Below are positions 11,696 through 25,645 of a stretch of DNA of 64,000 bases, piece after piece. Under the pieces are notes generated by a model that saw only the letters and a program-made list of their open reading frames with translations, did no database searches and had not been told where the DNA came from. The position numbers and the translations under genes were made by a program. The stretch's first letter is position 1; every line of letters starts with the position of its first letter. Source of the DNA: Ampullaceana balthica (taxonomy: Eukaryota; Mollusca; Gastropoda; Lymnaeidae); contig CALYLW010000557.1 of assembly GCA_944989445.1 (NCBI GenBank), positions 182,501-246,500 of the forward strand, given 5' to 3'.

Positions 11696-14600
11696 CCAAT
11701 TTCATGACCCCGAATACGCAATAACTAACTCCGACATCACGACTCCAATAACTCAAATACTCCGACCCAGTATTTCAAAAGAACTTGAACCTAACGGGCA
11801 CAGGACTTTAGTTTTTTATAACGCGCAACCTGAAACTGTGTGACATCACGTGACTGTACTGATTATGTTCATGTCAAACCGAGCCACTCGTCATCAGGGG
11901 ACTCCCATTACACCAGGAAGGCCGAATCGGCAGTCCAATTAGCCGCGGCTCCAAAATGTCACCCATTAGTAACCCGTTTATCCCTTGACCACTTGACCAA
12001 AATTATAGCCCGCAGACTTGATTATCTCAGGATGTTGGCGTATTAAGCTCCCCCCCCTTCCCCCGCACCACGCTACCGGCATCCAAACGTTAGCCACAAT
12101 CCCTAGCATCAAACGCATGTCAGCGTAGAGGTCAAGTGGTAAGTGACCCATTTCTGGTTTCCGTTGTTGCTTTTTAAATTGTGCCCGAACGTTAACTTGC
12201 CGTATTTAGAAGTATTAATGTTATAAATAAAATTATATGGGGGCCCGAGTATATTTGTACGTTTAAGTGTGTGTGTGTGTGTGTTGTCGGAGTGGTTGAT
12301 AAGAGGTATGCGATTTCATGGCTGATGCTGATGACAAGGCTGGGACACTTTGCCTTTGTAGCCCGTAAATCAGGTCACCATTCTCAAATCATTTGAAGTA
12401 CTGCTGCCACGTTTATCATCAAAAGCTAAATGCCCGGCTTTTGACAATTGGCCGTAATTATACCCACCTTGAGTTCTAGTCAGGAAATAAGGGATAGATT
12501 CCCTTGATGACCACATTTCTTCACTTTATCTAGACCAGGGGTGGGTGGCGGGTGGCATTTGTGGCAATTGAAATTAAATTTTAAGAAATAAAAATTTCAT
12601 CATTTCTGAATGTCTTTGAACATTTCACACTGATTACGGATAGGAAATAAACATCCTCATTTTTTTCCCTACAGTTTTTACTGTAAACATTTCTAAAAAT
12701 TTGTTCTCAGAAAGCTCTTACCTATATTTATTTACTATATGAAGATTTTATAACCACTATTCTTATTGCTTACGGCATTCAATTAAGTTGCCACAGCCCC
12801 CCCCCCTAAAACCTACCTGTACACGAAAGCACGATAATTAATGTCGTTCTCTGAATCATCGGAAATTGTTTTGTTGACTCGCTATAAATAGTTCACCCCA
12901 ATATCAAAGTGGATGAAGTGACTCGTTACAATTCAGCAGAGGTTTGAGAAATAACAGCCAAAAGTCCTATACCCTTTCTCTGCTATTACGTTCGCGTATG
13001 TACATAGTTGCGGAGTAGTATTGTATTTCATGCATTGTGTTGTATGATATTTTATTGTTTGCTTTGTTTCGGTTTCGTTTCCATTCTATTGTTCTTTTTG
13101 TTTCTTTTATTTAAAAAATCTTTGTTATTGTTGGCAGTTAGGCGAGTTCCTGTGAGTAACAACGTGTAATGAGCCACTGAAATTATGTGTGTGAGATGTG
13201 CGATGATTAATGATCGTTCAACACCGTATCGTGCTAAAACGTTGTAATGTGAAATTCGCGCTATTACTTCTACTTCTAAGTGCATTGCGGTGTAGTTCGT
13301 TTGATTGGAGTAGTTTCCCATGACATTGTTACACTAGAACAAGGGTTCCCAGCCATGTTTTGTTGGCATCTGAAATATTTACTTACAGACAATGCTGTTT
13401 TTCTTTTAGTTTAATTTTAATAATATAACATTCACGTTAAATTCCTTAAATTGCACTTAACTGACCACATGCCTTTGTTATAAATTACAGAAACCATAAA
13501 GAAGTTAAAAATTTTATTTTGAAAATGAGATCACCGTGTCAATGTACGTGTGTAAGGGTGGGAGGGGGGAAGAATTGATCCAATAACTATATCGAATACA
13601 TCACAAAGAAAGGCACTGATCATGTTGGAATATTGATTGCTTTTCTTTTTTTCCCCTGTCACACTCTTTGGCGGCAGTAAGTACAGGTTTTCTTTCTATA
13701 GGCCACGTGACACCCGGCTTGGGCCATGGCTGTCGCTAAAGGCCACAGCGGATATTAGAGAAACACGACACGCAAGCCTGCGATACCAGCAATATGGGCG
13801 GACCATACGTGACGTACATGAAAATAGCCACCCTTGGGTTGGCGGCAGCAGCAGAGTGCTACGACAGATTCATCTCGGGTGTGATATGATAAAACCGCAC
13901 AAACCTGTCAACGCCAAAAGTCATTATCTTAATTATTGTCAAACGCTCACACATGCACACTAGGTCAAGGACACAGTTATGTTTTCATCCGTGGTTCCCT
14001 CGGAACGAATGTGTTCCGTGAGTGCCAATCGCGCAGGGCATCTATTATATTATTCAATGGGTTGGGTTTCTTTTCTTCTAACACGAATCTGGGTGGATTG
14101 GGGGGGTGGGGTGGGTGGGGGTGGATAGGGAAGGATAACCTCATTGCATACCCTTGAAATTCTAAGGGAAACAAAAATTAATAAGGTAAAGCTAGAAATA
14201 AAATTATTCATTTTTTTTATAACTTAAATTAGAATTTTGGGTTTTTCCATTATTAAAAAATCTAGATTCTACATATATTGTCAGGTTGATGCGGGAATTT
14301 GAAATCAGTCAAGTATGAGGCGGAGTTTTTTTTTCACTGCATAGATATTCAGAACCCATGCAGTTAAGGTCAAGATAATAATAATAATAACAACAAAAGT
14401 TGCAAAGCTTTTGGGTAGTTAACCCATGTCAGTCATTTTACGTTTTTGTGTGACGTGTTGTTGACCAACGCCAAGTTGTTCTTTTTTGACGGGGCGGCGA
14501 AACAATTTCTTACGGACCTAATAGCACTGATCCTTAGAATGCTGGAAACACTAATTAATGATTTTTTTAATAAATCCATAATTCACAATTTGCTGTGGAA

Positions 14601-15454
14601 AAAATGTTACTAAATAGTTTGTAAGTGATTGAAATTACTTGTTCTTGAAATTTTTTGACCGCAAGTTTTTATCTTTCTGATGTTCATAGTAAACAACCGA
14701 CATCATGACTCACGTGATCGACTGTGCAAATCTTTAAAAATTTCAGGGTCATGGAAGGGAGGGGGGGGATGATGCAGGTGGAATTCCAGCACTAAGAGAA
14801 TGATAGGCACCCTTGCCCTATCGTGCTGACTGACGCAGCATTCGATCGTCACGTATCCCCGATAGTTGTGTAGACTGTAAGCTGCGAACAATCACAATAC
14901 TATTGTAAGGGCTATGCATGCCTGTTCCCTCTACCCGCCTATACCGCTTGGCCTTGGCTAGTTCGTCTCTACTAGGTATAACGCTGATATTTTTGGCTCG
15001 TCGTTTCTAAAACTCAATAACCAATATGTCACTATTTCGAACCTTGGAAGTAACGCCATCCAATGGATGCCAAAATTCCCCAAGCCCCCTATCTCATATC
15101 CCCTCCCCCTTCCCTTGTCCATTAAACCTCGATTTCTCTGGGGATAAATTTGGTTACTCTCACAAACTCCATTAGAGCGATTCAGACAATGTCGTTGGGC
15201 AATTCTAGCTTTGAGAGTAGATAAAATTATTTTACTGCGTTTGTTTCATACGTTTATTATTTGAAAATATTTTTAAAAATTTTGGCTTAGATCGTTCATC
15301 CAGCTGGGAAATTTATATGGGTTTATGTTTAGGTCTAGGGGGTGGTTGGTTAAGGTGAGATGCCATTAGGAATTAAGATTTGAACTGGGACTATGCCAAA
15401 TTTTTTTAAAAAGACAAATGTAAAAGTCTAATTGGTGCCTCCCCTTTTATTATA

Positions 15455-15950
15455 AAATCCTTTATATTAACACGTGGCATCTACTTGCTTGCTTGAGGCG
15501 GGCGGTGCCGAAAAAACTTTGGATCGATTTTTAACCCACTTCCTCGTAAGCTAGCTAGCTGAAATTTTGCAGACAGACTCGTGCCGATGATAAAAACGAA
15601 GTTTCAAAATTTCAGATCGATTGCATGTACTGTAATTAAATTATTGAATTTTTAGATTATTTTATTTATCTCTATGTATAATGTTTATTTTTGTGCTATA
15701 GTGTCGCGGTGCGTATTATATTGAACGTCCTTTTTAATAGTTTCCTGTTGCGCGATTCGGTGCGTATTTTATTGTCAACACTTTTTATAAACATATTCCT
15801 GATCGGTGCGCATTATATTAAACATGTTTTACGACACATAACTACAATTTTGTATTTTTGGATTGTCTTGCGCTGCGTATTATAATGAACATTCTTTTAG
15901 TTATAAAGGATTTACAGTCGAAAACTTGGTTTTTTACGAGTTTTATTTAT
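15455..15950 (-). repeat. AAATCCCTTATATT element, copy 2 (second subfamily)
   Basis: Reverse orientation: opens AAATCCTTTATATTAACACG, contains the hairpin core and several GGTGCGTATTATATTGAAC-type sub-repeats, and closes with TATAAAGGATTTACAGTCGA and a GTTTTTTACGAG tail. The sub-repeats define a subfamily shared with 34.6, 35.1 and 52.8 kb. The 64-aa open frame here only translates the repeat. Confidence 0.65.
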
Positions 15951-18900
15951 TATTTTAAAAACTTACATCTATTTGGCCAGTTGACCTTGAACCTCTAATT
16001 GTCAATGAATGTTGAAATGTATTTATCCTCAAATTTCAACTAATCCATCAAATGATAACTATAAATATGTGTGTTTACAGTACCTTTGATATTATTGCGA
16101 ATATGGGTATTACAACTCCTGTAATATGAATATGGATAAAACTGCTTGTATTGTATTAAACTCACTCACTATTGGAAGATGAACTAATGTCAGATTGCCT
16201 GATATATATGTTGCAATATGGTTTCTAGCGGCAATAAGGGATTATGCTCCGCGGAATGAAAATATTAAAAAATCTATTTTAATCTATATTTTAAAAAAAT
16301 ATTTTAGAACCAAATTACAATATACATTTTAAGTATGGCATAGGTATAGATAATATTTTTGCAGGGTTAGCATGGAGCCAGGAAATGATTAAATTGAGAA
16401 AAATATTCACCTCGCTTGCAAAATCTTTCTTTTGAGCTACAAACTACTTAGCAGCAGACAGTCTTTAAAAATGATTGATACTTTTATTCAAATTAGCTAT
16501 TAAAAACGAAATATAAGTATAAGTAATACGATGTTTTAGCCAAATATTAAAATAACATTAAATGTAATTCCTAGATGGCTGTCCATAAACGCTGTAAGGC
16601 AATATTTGCTTGTTTGAACAATCGATATATTAATGATTATTCGATTGATCAAATCATCTAGTTTTTTTTTCCTTCCACAAAGCAATTTGGCTTTAGATTA
16701 AAGATCAATAAATAATGTACACTAATATTTCCTTTTATAATACATATATATTCTTAAAATTGCGCTTGAAATAAAGATTTAATTCTTCTCACGGCGGATG
16801 GAAAAAAAAAGAGATGAAAAGTTCTCATTATATGCATAAATTGATGATGATCCCTTAACAACTGACTGTTGTCATTTTGAGATTTAATCAAATACTTGTG
16901 TGATACTTCACATTCCCCGCCAATTATTGTGACTAGACCGTTTGTTTTGAACGATATAATTGCTACAATTATGAGACACAAGTATCTTTGACGTGTTGCC
17001 TTTGATGGATCTACTCTGATTGGATTGCTCCACGAAATAATTAATTAGGGGGGGGGTGGGGAGATATGGGGGCTGAAGGGGGATCTGGAAGTTTGTTTTT
17101 AATTAAATTTTTTTGTTTGAAGCTTCAACATCATTGACACCTGGGGTAACGCAACGTTTACAAACATTTAAAATCAAAGAACCACCTCAAGTGGCGCACA
17201 CACGGGGCGGTACAGGATTTTTGCAAAACTCTTTTATTTGGGTTAGTAGCATTCCCCTACGTTGTCCGCCCAGGTCGGACAAACCGTTGTACACATTCCC
17301 CCCCTTTTCCCTACGCCAGTTATTTTAAGTTTGGTGAAGCAATAATTGATGTTCATTATGGTTATGACCATGTCAATTAGCGACCCGAACACACACGATC
17401 ATAACCCAAGAAATTTTTATTAACTGACACCTGTATGTCTTTTGGAAATCAATCAATTGAGTTTAAAATGATACACAACCATATGTTTTCATCTAAAGTT
17501 TTTTTTCTAGATTCACTTTAAAAAGCTAAAATAAATTTTTTTAAACTTTTTTGGGGGTCAATTTCCAGCGAATTTTCTCATTTTCCATGGTCTCTTCAAA
17601 CATGAAATCATTACAATCTTTACAATAGCCGTAAAGGCTTTCAATAATTGAACTTAACATTTAAGAGTCCGTAGGTCATATTGATATCTATGTCTATATC
17701 GGTTTAGATTTTAGATTGATCGGTAAGCGGAAAATGTCACAATTTTTAATAGGAAAAATGTCACACGAAATAATTTCAAAAGAAAAAAGTCACAGAGAAA
17801 ACAGTTACCAAATTAGAAAGAAATGAATAGTTATAATCTTTTTTTCTTTTTTAAAAGTAGTGTTTTCAATAGGCGCCAATTCTATCATAATACGTTTTTT
17901 TTAATTACTTAAATTAGTCTCACACATTATTGGGATAAAATTTTAACAGGAAACAGTTGTATCATTAAATGCGGTTTCAAATTGTAAAAAATCTATACAA
18001 AATATTATTTTGTTTTCAGAATACTTTAGTATATAATTTTTTGATCAATCCTGAATGAATGGATTAATAAGATTACAATAAAATCAATCAATATTTAAAT
18101 AATATCACGTGTCATTAAGGGCACAGCTTTATTATACACATTTATCTTAGTTCCAATTCACGCATAACTCAATGCAGCTTTTAAATTCGATATGTATTTT
18201 TACGCAGCATAAAGAGAAATCAAAGAGGGGCTCCGGTTCCCAAAGGAGTGGATACTAAGCTTTCTGCTTCCTTCGTTATCTATGTATGGGTAATGGGTAA
18301 TGAAATTACCCATTCATCCGTGCTATAAATATGCATACAGCTATCTTTACATAGCATATGTAATTTTTAAAAAAAATCGAATTCATGTCCGCCCACCCCT
18401 CCCCTCGCCCAACAACTCAAAACATTGTCTTTTGTAAATTCAAAACCCGTTTGTATTTTTTTTCCTTCTGAATAATGCAAAGCATTTTGTGCCGAGTTTT
18501 GTCCAGAGACATCAGTCTATGTAAAATCATATGCGGAACAAATACGTAAACGGGAAGCATGTTGGAAAATTTGGATTTGAAGCTGCCGACCCCGACGGAG
18601 TGTATATGATGATATAATTTCCATATAGTTTTAAAACATGATTAATCGTGTTTTGTCTTATAGTTTGGTCTAGTTCCATCCATCCATTATAGCTAATGTT
18701 CAAAATTAAATTTATAATATTCATATAAGAAAAAATGACATTGTGTGCACATTATATAAAGTTTCAAAAAATTATGTTTTTTAATTAAAATTATTGATCA
18801 TGTTGGATGTGTCTTTCAAGTTTGTTGAAAATCCACCAATCCGTGAAGAAACTTAAGAGGAACAAACAGATAAACCCACAGAAATTGCATTTACATAGAT

Positions 18901-19169
18901 GATTTTGATTTATTATGATTTTTTTATGTGACTTATTTCTCTATAATTGGAATTTTAGTGGTTATCGAAATCAATACAAAATGTGAAACATATTTCCGAA
19001 ATTCAAATCTGATGACCTTTTTATTTAAATTTAAAACAATATTTTCACTGAGTCAACATTGCAACAAAACAAGTCCTTCCAGCCAATCGTAACGTAGAGT
19101 TCTAGCTAAGTGTCCGTGATAATAAACACACGGGCCCGTTATAATGCTGTGTTGGGCAGAAATTGAAAG
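15951..19169. other. No gene seen
   Basis: Uniform AT-rich sequence with many homopolymer runs. No repeat family or domain recognised. Confidence 0.5.
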
Positions 19170-20015
19170 ATTAGAATAAAACAAACCCGTAAAAACAAAG
19201 TTTTTGACTATAAATCCCTTATATATGAGACATAACTAACAGTATTGATTATTTTCAAACGCTACAAACATTTACAGACTGAATCTGTCTTAACTCAACT
19301 TTGCTACATAACCCTAGGGGGGGGGACCGAGTTCAGCATGTCACGTAAAATGTAAACAAAAGCACGCCGGTACTTCGATGGGTCGACGTCAAAGCGTCAA
19401 CTCAAACTCTCACGTGGGAAAAAAAACAATAAACCGTGAATTTGAATTACATACGTTATATAAGGATAAACTAAAAAATGCATTAATTTAATAACGGTAC
19501 GTTCGATCGATCTGAAATTTTAATACGATGCATTGCTAGGTGAGACGGATCCATGTGCCAAATTTCAGCTCGATCGAATTTACCCTAATTAAATTAATGA
19601 GTTTTTAGATTATATCTATGTATCTCTATGTAACATGTAAATGTTTGTGCTAGACTGTCGCTTGGTGCGTATTAAGGGCGGCACACATTTAAAAATTTCC
19701 ATAAAAAATTGGTCTTGTCACAACTTTTCAAAATCTTTATACATAGCAAAAATAAATTACGAGTTCGTCAAATAAAATAGTATGTGACGCAATTGTGACG
19801 CAATTTTCCATAGTTATATAAAAAATTTTGATATAAATTTGTACAGCAACTTTGATGTGTTTATATTGAACATACTTTAATAATATTTTCCCGATCTGTA
19901 AAATGTTTATGCTAGTCTGTCTCGCGGTGCGTATTATATTGAACATAATCACTACTTTTAGTTATCTCATATGTAAGGGATTTATAGTCAAAAATTTAGT
20001 TTTTACGGGTTGTTT
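19170..20015. repeat. AAATCCCTTATATT element, composite copy 3
   Basis: The left end at 19170-19260 is in plus orientation and the core is at 19440-19600. The right part (19880-20015) instead ends like a reversed element of the second subfamily (GCGGTGCGTATTATATTGAAC ... AAGGGATTTATAGTCAAAAA). This suggests a recombinant or nested pair. Confidence 0.55.
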
Positions 20016-21229
20016 AATTATTGGATAATCTTTACTATTTATTGGGTAAGCACGCCTTATGCGAGTGCTGCTTAAATTAAATTAAACCAGGGAGAGTGCC
20101 ACGATGTTGTTGTCCTGAGGAAAGATGATTAAAGATGGAGGCCTGCCGACCTAATGGCAGCCAGTTTAGAACTCGGGAGATTTTAGTTGTCATTTTTCAT
20201 ATAATATTTAAAGTGAAAAGGGGGCTGCTTCTTTTTATATCTTTTGTACAAGTTATCGGAACTTTTTTCAGCCTGAACCAATATTTGTATTTTTAAAAAA
20301 AAATTAAAAAATCTTAATTGTGTTTAGTTTAATTTGGGGGGGGGGATGGGGGGAATTGGGGGGGGGGTTGAGGATTTTAAATAATCAGAATGAAATACTG
20401 TGCTGCTGAGCAGTTATCGAAACTCCAAGATACAAGAGATCTGGCTCTAAAAAAAATCTCAACTGTTTTGCGACTTTAAAAAGATAGAGCAAGATTTCTT
20501 CAATGTTATCGAGACATTTTTGATTTTCAAAATTATAAATCCAACCAAAATGGGTGTTAAGTGATGACACAGCATGAAGCAGACAATTCCGCCACTCACC
20601 GAACTGACCCGTTTTGTTACGTTCCTGTGTCAACATGTCAAATTTGATGACTTGGACCATCCCCCAGACGAAATAAAATAAAATGTTGGTCTAATCCCAC
20701 CATTCTCTTTAACAATATTCTTCCGGATTTATGACCATAGACACCACTTGCTTGCACATGGAACAATGGGCTTCATTGTTTGTGTAAACAATCAGGCTGT
20801 CTTTGGTCTAATGATGTCACCGCCTATCAAAACAATGTGCCGAGAAATGTGCTGGGCACTTGGGAATGCAGCGCTTACGTCAATTAGTCAGCTACATCCT
20901 GAGAGTGGGAAACGACGCAGTTACGGTGGCGTAGTCCGAGGCTGACAAAAATGATTGCATGCACTCCCTTTCCATGAAATCAGCTCTGCATTTCTTCCTT
21001 AATGGAAAAAAAATCCGCGAGATGTAAGAAACGCGACACAAGCGTCGTCAGAAATGGACCCGACTAAAAACGTGACTATATAAACGTGACAGTTCGGACT
21101 TGAAGCCTTGTTGTATTGAACTATATAGGGACGGTGCTAGTGGGGTACAGAGGCTATTAAAAGTTCGCCTAAAATTTTGTTATATCCGTCGAAGTCATTT
21201 CTTAAATATTTCATTGTCTTCATAGGTAT

Positions 21230-21560
21230 TATTGGTGCTAGAGATATACGTCATGCTATGCATTATTTGGTCCTAGAGAGATACGTCATGCTATGCATTA
21301 TTGGTCCTAGAGAGATACGTCATGCTATGCATTATTGGTCCTAGAGAGATACGTCATGCTATGCATTATTTGGTCCTAGAGAGATACGTCATGCTATGCA
21401 TTATTGGTCCTAGAGAGATACGTCTTGCTAAGCATCATTGGTCCTAGATAGATACGTCATGCATTGCATTATTGGTCCAAATAGGACACTTCCAATTGAC
21501 CTATTGGACCTAATATGACACGTAGTCCTGACTATTGGTCCTAACGGGACACGTCTTAGC
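21230..21560 (+). repeat. 34-35 bp minisatellite, seven good copies
   Basis: The unit is TTGGTCCTAGAGAGATACGT then CATGCTATGCATTA. Copies decay towards the right, where GGTCCTAA-type remnants continue to about 21560. Confidence 0.88.
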
Positions 21561-22031
21561 TATTTTTAATAAAGTCGGTAATTTTCTGAAATTCCATTTT
21601 GCTCTTATTAGTCCTTGGAATAATTACACGTAGCAACTTGGTTGTTGCTAATGGCAAAAACGGTGGCGAATATATATTTCGAACGTCACGAAGGTGAATG
21701 AACTTTACGTATTTTTTAAAATGTTATAAATCTCGACTGTTATCCGATCAAGGGTTCAAGGGATTATCGTCAAGGGTTGTTACAGCGTCTATTTACTCTA
21801 TTGACGACGTTGATTATCCAATCAATCGAACTAATATATCGATGATATCAAGTAATTTTCTTATAAAAAAATATTTTCTTATATAACACGAAAGACATAT
21901 TTAGCAATAGTCGCACTTATATTTATCCATTTCATTTTTTTAAATATTTGAACGCAGTCGTTTAGCAAGAGTCTGCATGCAGGTAAATATATGGGATACA
22001 CTATGTATGTATGTACGGCAACCGTCCGTCC

Positions 22032-22343
22032 TCATGGGACGATGGCGTGTAGTCCTGCTCCTCTGCCCCCCCTGCCCTTTCTCCTGGCCCTTCTCTCTTC
22101 ACTCAAAGCTATGAGGGATGCTTACGCGACATGAATGCCCTCACTCACTTTTGCCCGCCAGGAGGTGAGCTCCTCGGCAATGGTCTCCCACGTTTTATAG
22201 TCTATCTGTGCCAATGACATGTCTTTCTTGCAGACGTCCTTGAAGCGCAAGCAGGGGCGACCTCATTTTCTCTTACCGGTTGCCAGCTCACCGTAAAGCA
22301 AGGCTCTAGGAATGCGCTCCGAGCTCATCCCGCGGACATGACC
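22032..22343 (-). pseudogene. LINE reverse-transcriptase C-terminal relic
   Basis: The minus-strand frame from 22343 reads GHVRGMSSERIPRALLYGEL, ATGKRK, stop, GRPCLRFKDVCKKDM, an IDYKTWETIAEE segment and a SWRAKV block. This is the well-known post-RT region of another LINE type (the pattern LGHV-RM---RIP--LLYGEL-TGKR--GRP-LR-KDVCKRDM). Two in-frame stops (TGA at 22263-22265, and one after GIHVA) show it is dead. The rest of the element is missing. The clade was not assigned. Confidence 0.75.
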
Positions 22344-23182
22344 TAATCACCGTAGTATATGGGATACACTATATACACAAAATAATATCGTATTAACTTC
22401 ATTTGTATGCCCACACCATTTTATAGATGCCGTGACTCAACAGTTCTAAGCGCAGACGCCCCAACCTACAAAACATTAGCTCAGAATATCCATAATCATT
22501 TTACAAAGCCGGGAATAACATATATAAACAATGCGCATGAGAGAGTAATACTAGAAACAAGGAGCTTACAACACAAAGGGCATTAAGGAAGCCCATATGT
22601 AACAATAATTAAGTCAAGATTCTCAAATCTTCAGCGAGGATGTCAGGTGACTGCCATTCATTCCACTACCACCCTGGGTCCACCCTCTAATGTATTTGAT
22701 CTGCTCAACTTATAATCCCTTGTGTAATCCCCGAATTTTTAAAATTTAAACCAATTTTTAACGTGTCTTTTTTTTTGGATTCTGCCATGAATTGGATTTG
22801 ATGGCATTAACCTCTTGGAAATATAGTTCAAGTAAACAGAAAGTTGAATCTCGAGTGCTTAACAAGGCATGGGAATGGTCATGATGATAAAAACAGCATC
22901 TGTAAGTTAATCATGGGGAAATTTCCAATTAGAACTAGAGCAACAAAAACCACAGTATGCGTGTATTGTGAAAGGGGAGCGAGGCGTTATTTTATGGGTC
23001 AAATCTTTTCGAGAAAACCTCATGTGTGGACTGTGACACTCTAAGAGGTTTTAAGAAGAAAAACAATCCTTTATTGTATGCTGAGCTTAGTAGATTTATA
23101 TAAGCATAGAGTATAACAAAATAAAACAAAAAGATGTGTGCCTAATGTTAAATTATAAAGATCCCTTCAAAAATATTATTTT

Positions 23183-23311
<129 letters not shown>

Positions 23312-24201
23312 AATAAATTGAAAAAAGAAGTCTCATCCTTCATGTTCTTTTTCATCAAATACGTGCGTTAAACACAAACCACGGCCCTCAGGGCACCATG
23401 TGATTTAGATCCCCCTAAAATCACATTCTGTAATTATCATCAGCAGGTTTATGACTTAAGAACCACCCACACACTTTTTGGCGTCGTGTAGGGATTTTTC
23501 GCTTTCACTTCAATAAGAAAAATGGGGGGGGGGAATTATCTGGATGACTCAGAAAATGTGTCATATTTTATTCTCTACTTCAATTTAACAACATATTTTA
23601 ACCTGGTTTTTACTTCTAACAAATTCTAACTTAATTAGTGATTTACAGGCGGCCTGTTAAGGGCGGAAAACATCAGTGTCCGATAAGGGAGGCGATTGGG
23701 GGTCTTAAGGTATTCCAAGACATCACCATAAACTGGTGACTGTCCGACGTAGCGGTCCGTATCTAATGTCGGCGATGTTCCGAATGAGGAGACCAGACGA
23801 ACCAGATCGATCCCAGAAAGGTTTTCACAGGGGAGTGTAAGAACCGCCGTCTTAGTGGAGTCAGCCCGTTAAATGGGATCAAACGGAAGGGGGATTTTGA
23901 AGCAGGCCGTAATTGTAGATTCGATGGAGACTCATTTGCTAAAGGAGGAAGATTTTTTGGGTTATGTTTTTATTTTATTTTATGAGGAGCCGTTAGTGGC
24001 CATAAAACCTTTAGGAAGAAAACGTACGTTAGATTTGAAGCAAGACTTGATGAGAAGATTTTTGTGAAATGAGGTCGTCCGACTAACTTGAAGGCATCGC
24101 TGCTGCGAAAATCCTGGCACGGATTTGAAGAATTCTCTAAATGGGAAGAGGAATTCAGGGAACGGGCGATTGCGGTGAAAGTAAAAACAAATCTCTCAAT
24201 A

Positions 24202-24475
24202 TATAAATACTAGGGGTTTAGGGCACCTAAGGCACCCACTTTTTTTTGGGTTAAAAAGCCCAAGTAACTTATCCTTGTTTGATAAATAAGAAATATTAAA
24301 CTTCCTGAAATTTACACAAAGTATTTTATAATTATAAATCCTCAAATCCTCTTTTTACATCGCTCTCTTTTTAAAAATTAAAATATAAGCTAAAACTATG
24401 ACGTCATATACATTTTTAAAAGAATCTTTTAGAATTTTGCACACCTCCTGATGCGCGCCTTGTATATATACTTAA
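24202..24475 (+). repeat. Dispersed repeat related to 33.4-33.8 kb
   Basis: Shares TCCTTGTTTGAT, AAATATTAAACTT, ACAAAGTATTTTATAA and ATGACGTCAT blocks, in the same order, with 33590-33827. It lacks the GC-rich front found in that copy. Confidence 0.5.
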
Positions 24476-25519
24476 ATATAAGCTTTAAAAAAAAAGTACG
24501 TCATAGCGCTACGGATCCTTCGTTCATTCCAGTGACTTTGACTATTATATTAAACAATACATTGAGATATAATAACAAATAATAGTTAATTCATGCAATC
24601 ATCTTAAATACATTAAAAGCTTAAGAAGACTGATCAAATTTTGAATAACGAAGCCCTTTGCCTTTAAGAACGTTATCATAGGAATCAACGGTTCACGAAA
24701 GTACTGTTTTTAGCATGCCCTTGAATCGTGTGATAACACTATTATTTAGTTATTAAGCACATTAAAAAAGCATCTTTCAAAAAGCTGCGCACTAAACAAA
24801 ATTATGCACGTCGAAAATTTTCTCTTGTGCCTATTTCCAAAATACATTGTCTCCGATTTAGAGACACACTTGTTGAGCCAAGGATAATGCATTAGAAAAA
24901 ATACCCGGTTGAAAAAAAAAGATTTATGAAAGCAATTTATTTTCAGCAATTTTGCGAGCGGCTGGAGCATAAATCCTATGCAAATGCGTATTGTAGCTAT
25001 TATTTTTTTCCGTACAGGCAACCATAGTGGGATGCCGGATTAAATTAAGTTTAAACGCTGGCAGTAAATCATTTTTTTTGTGTTGAACATTGCGTTGCCT
25101 AGCGGACCCCAAAGTTTCCATGATCATATTTTTGTTTAATTTAAGAAGTTATATATTGTTGTAATTTGAATAAGTATATGACGTCTTTTAGTTTACATGT
25201 GTTTTAAAACTTTGTTTTCATTTTATGAGTCCTTAATCACAAAAGTCACATTTCGTATTTAAATCTTCGTACCTCTGAGATGTGTTTATTGTGTATTCTC
25301 CGTTGTTGTAAAGTGCGAGGCTGTTTGTTCTTTTAAGAAAGTTCAGATTCCTACATTAATACAATTTTTTAAAGTAATTATTATTTATAATTATTCTATA
25401 ATTCAATTAATTGACACTAATTGGGAGTGTTAGTAAAACCGATACAGCGTTTGGAACGAACAATGCAAAATGTATGTCGCTAATCGCGCAAGGCCCAGCC
25501 ATTGTTTCCCCAGATAATG

Positions 25520-25645
25520 ACAGGGGCCTATCGGAGCTGGGTGGACTCAGGGACACCTTTAGCCACGGGAACAAACCCTTGCCTTCACAGAAAGTCGTAC
25601 CCGCTACTCTCGGTACGCCAGCCGAGCGCGCATGCCGCCCTTTCC
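25520..25645 (-). mobile_element. Diverged SINE fragment, same family as 6.1 kb
   Basis: It shares, in the same order, the GAGCTGGGTGGACTCAGGGA block, the GGGAACAAAYCCTTGCCT block and the CGGTACGCCAGCCGAGCGCG head block with the SINE at 6130-6413 (plus-strand reading). The B box is degraded and the LINE-like tail is absent here. Open frames over it on both strands are incidental. Confidence 0.6.

Larger units (their letters stand above)
8270..15450. other. No gene seen, apart from the repeats listed
   Basis: The open frames here are short or overlap low-complexity sequence (for example 8813-9256, 9861-10172, 13052-13321, 13637-13963), and none shows a domain. 9.5-10.0 kb and 13.6-14.0 kb are less AT-rich than average but give no coding signal I trust. 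Confidence 0.45.

Noticed and set aside
13052..13321. 89-codon minus-strand frame starting MGNYSNQTNYT (receptor-like N-terminus)
   Set aside because: No transmembrane helix follows, and the rest becomes a Lys/Asn-rich low-complexity tail.
20385..20660. 91-codon minus-strand frame with a protein-like composition
   Set aside because: No recognised motif, no convincing splice signals, and a stop-to-stop length not exceptional for this window.
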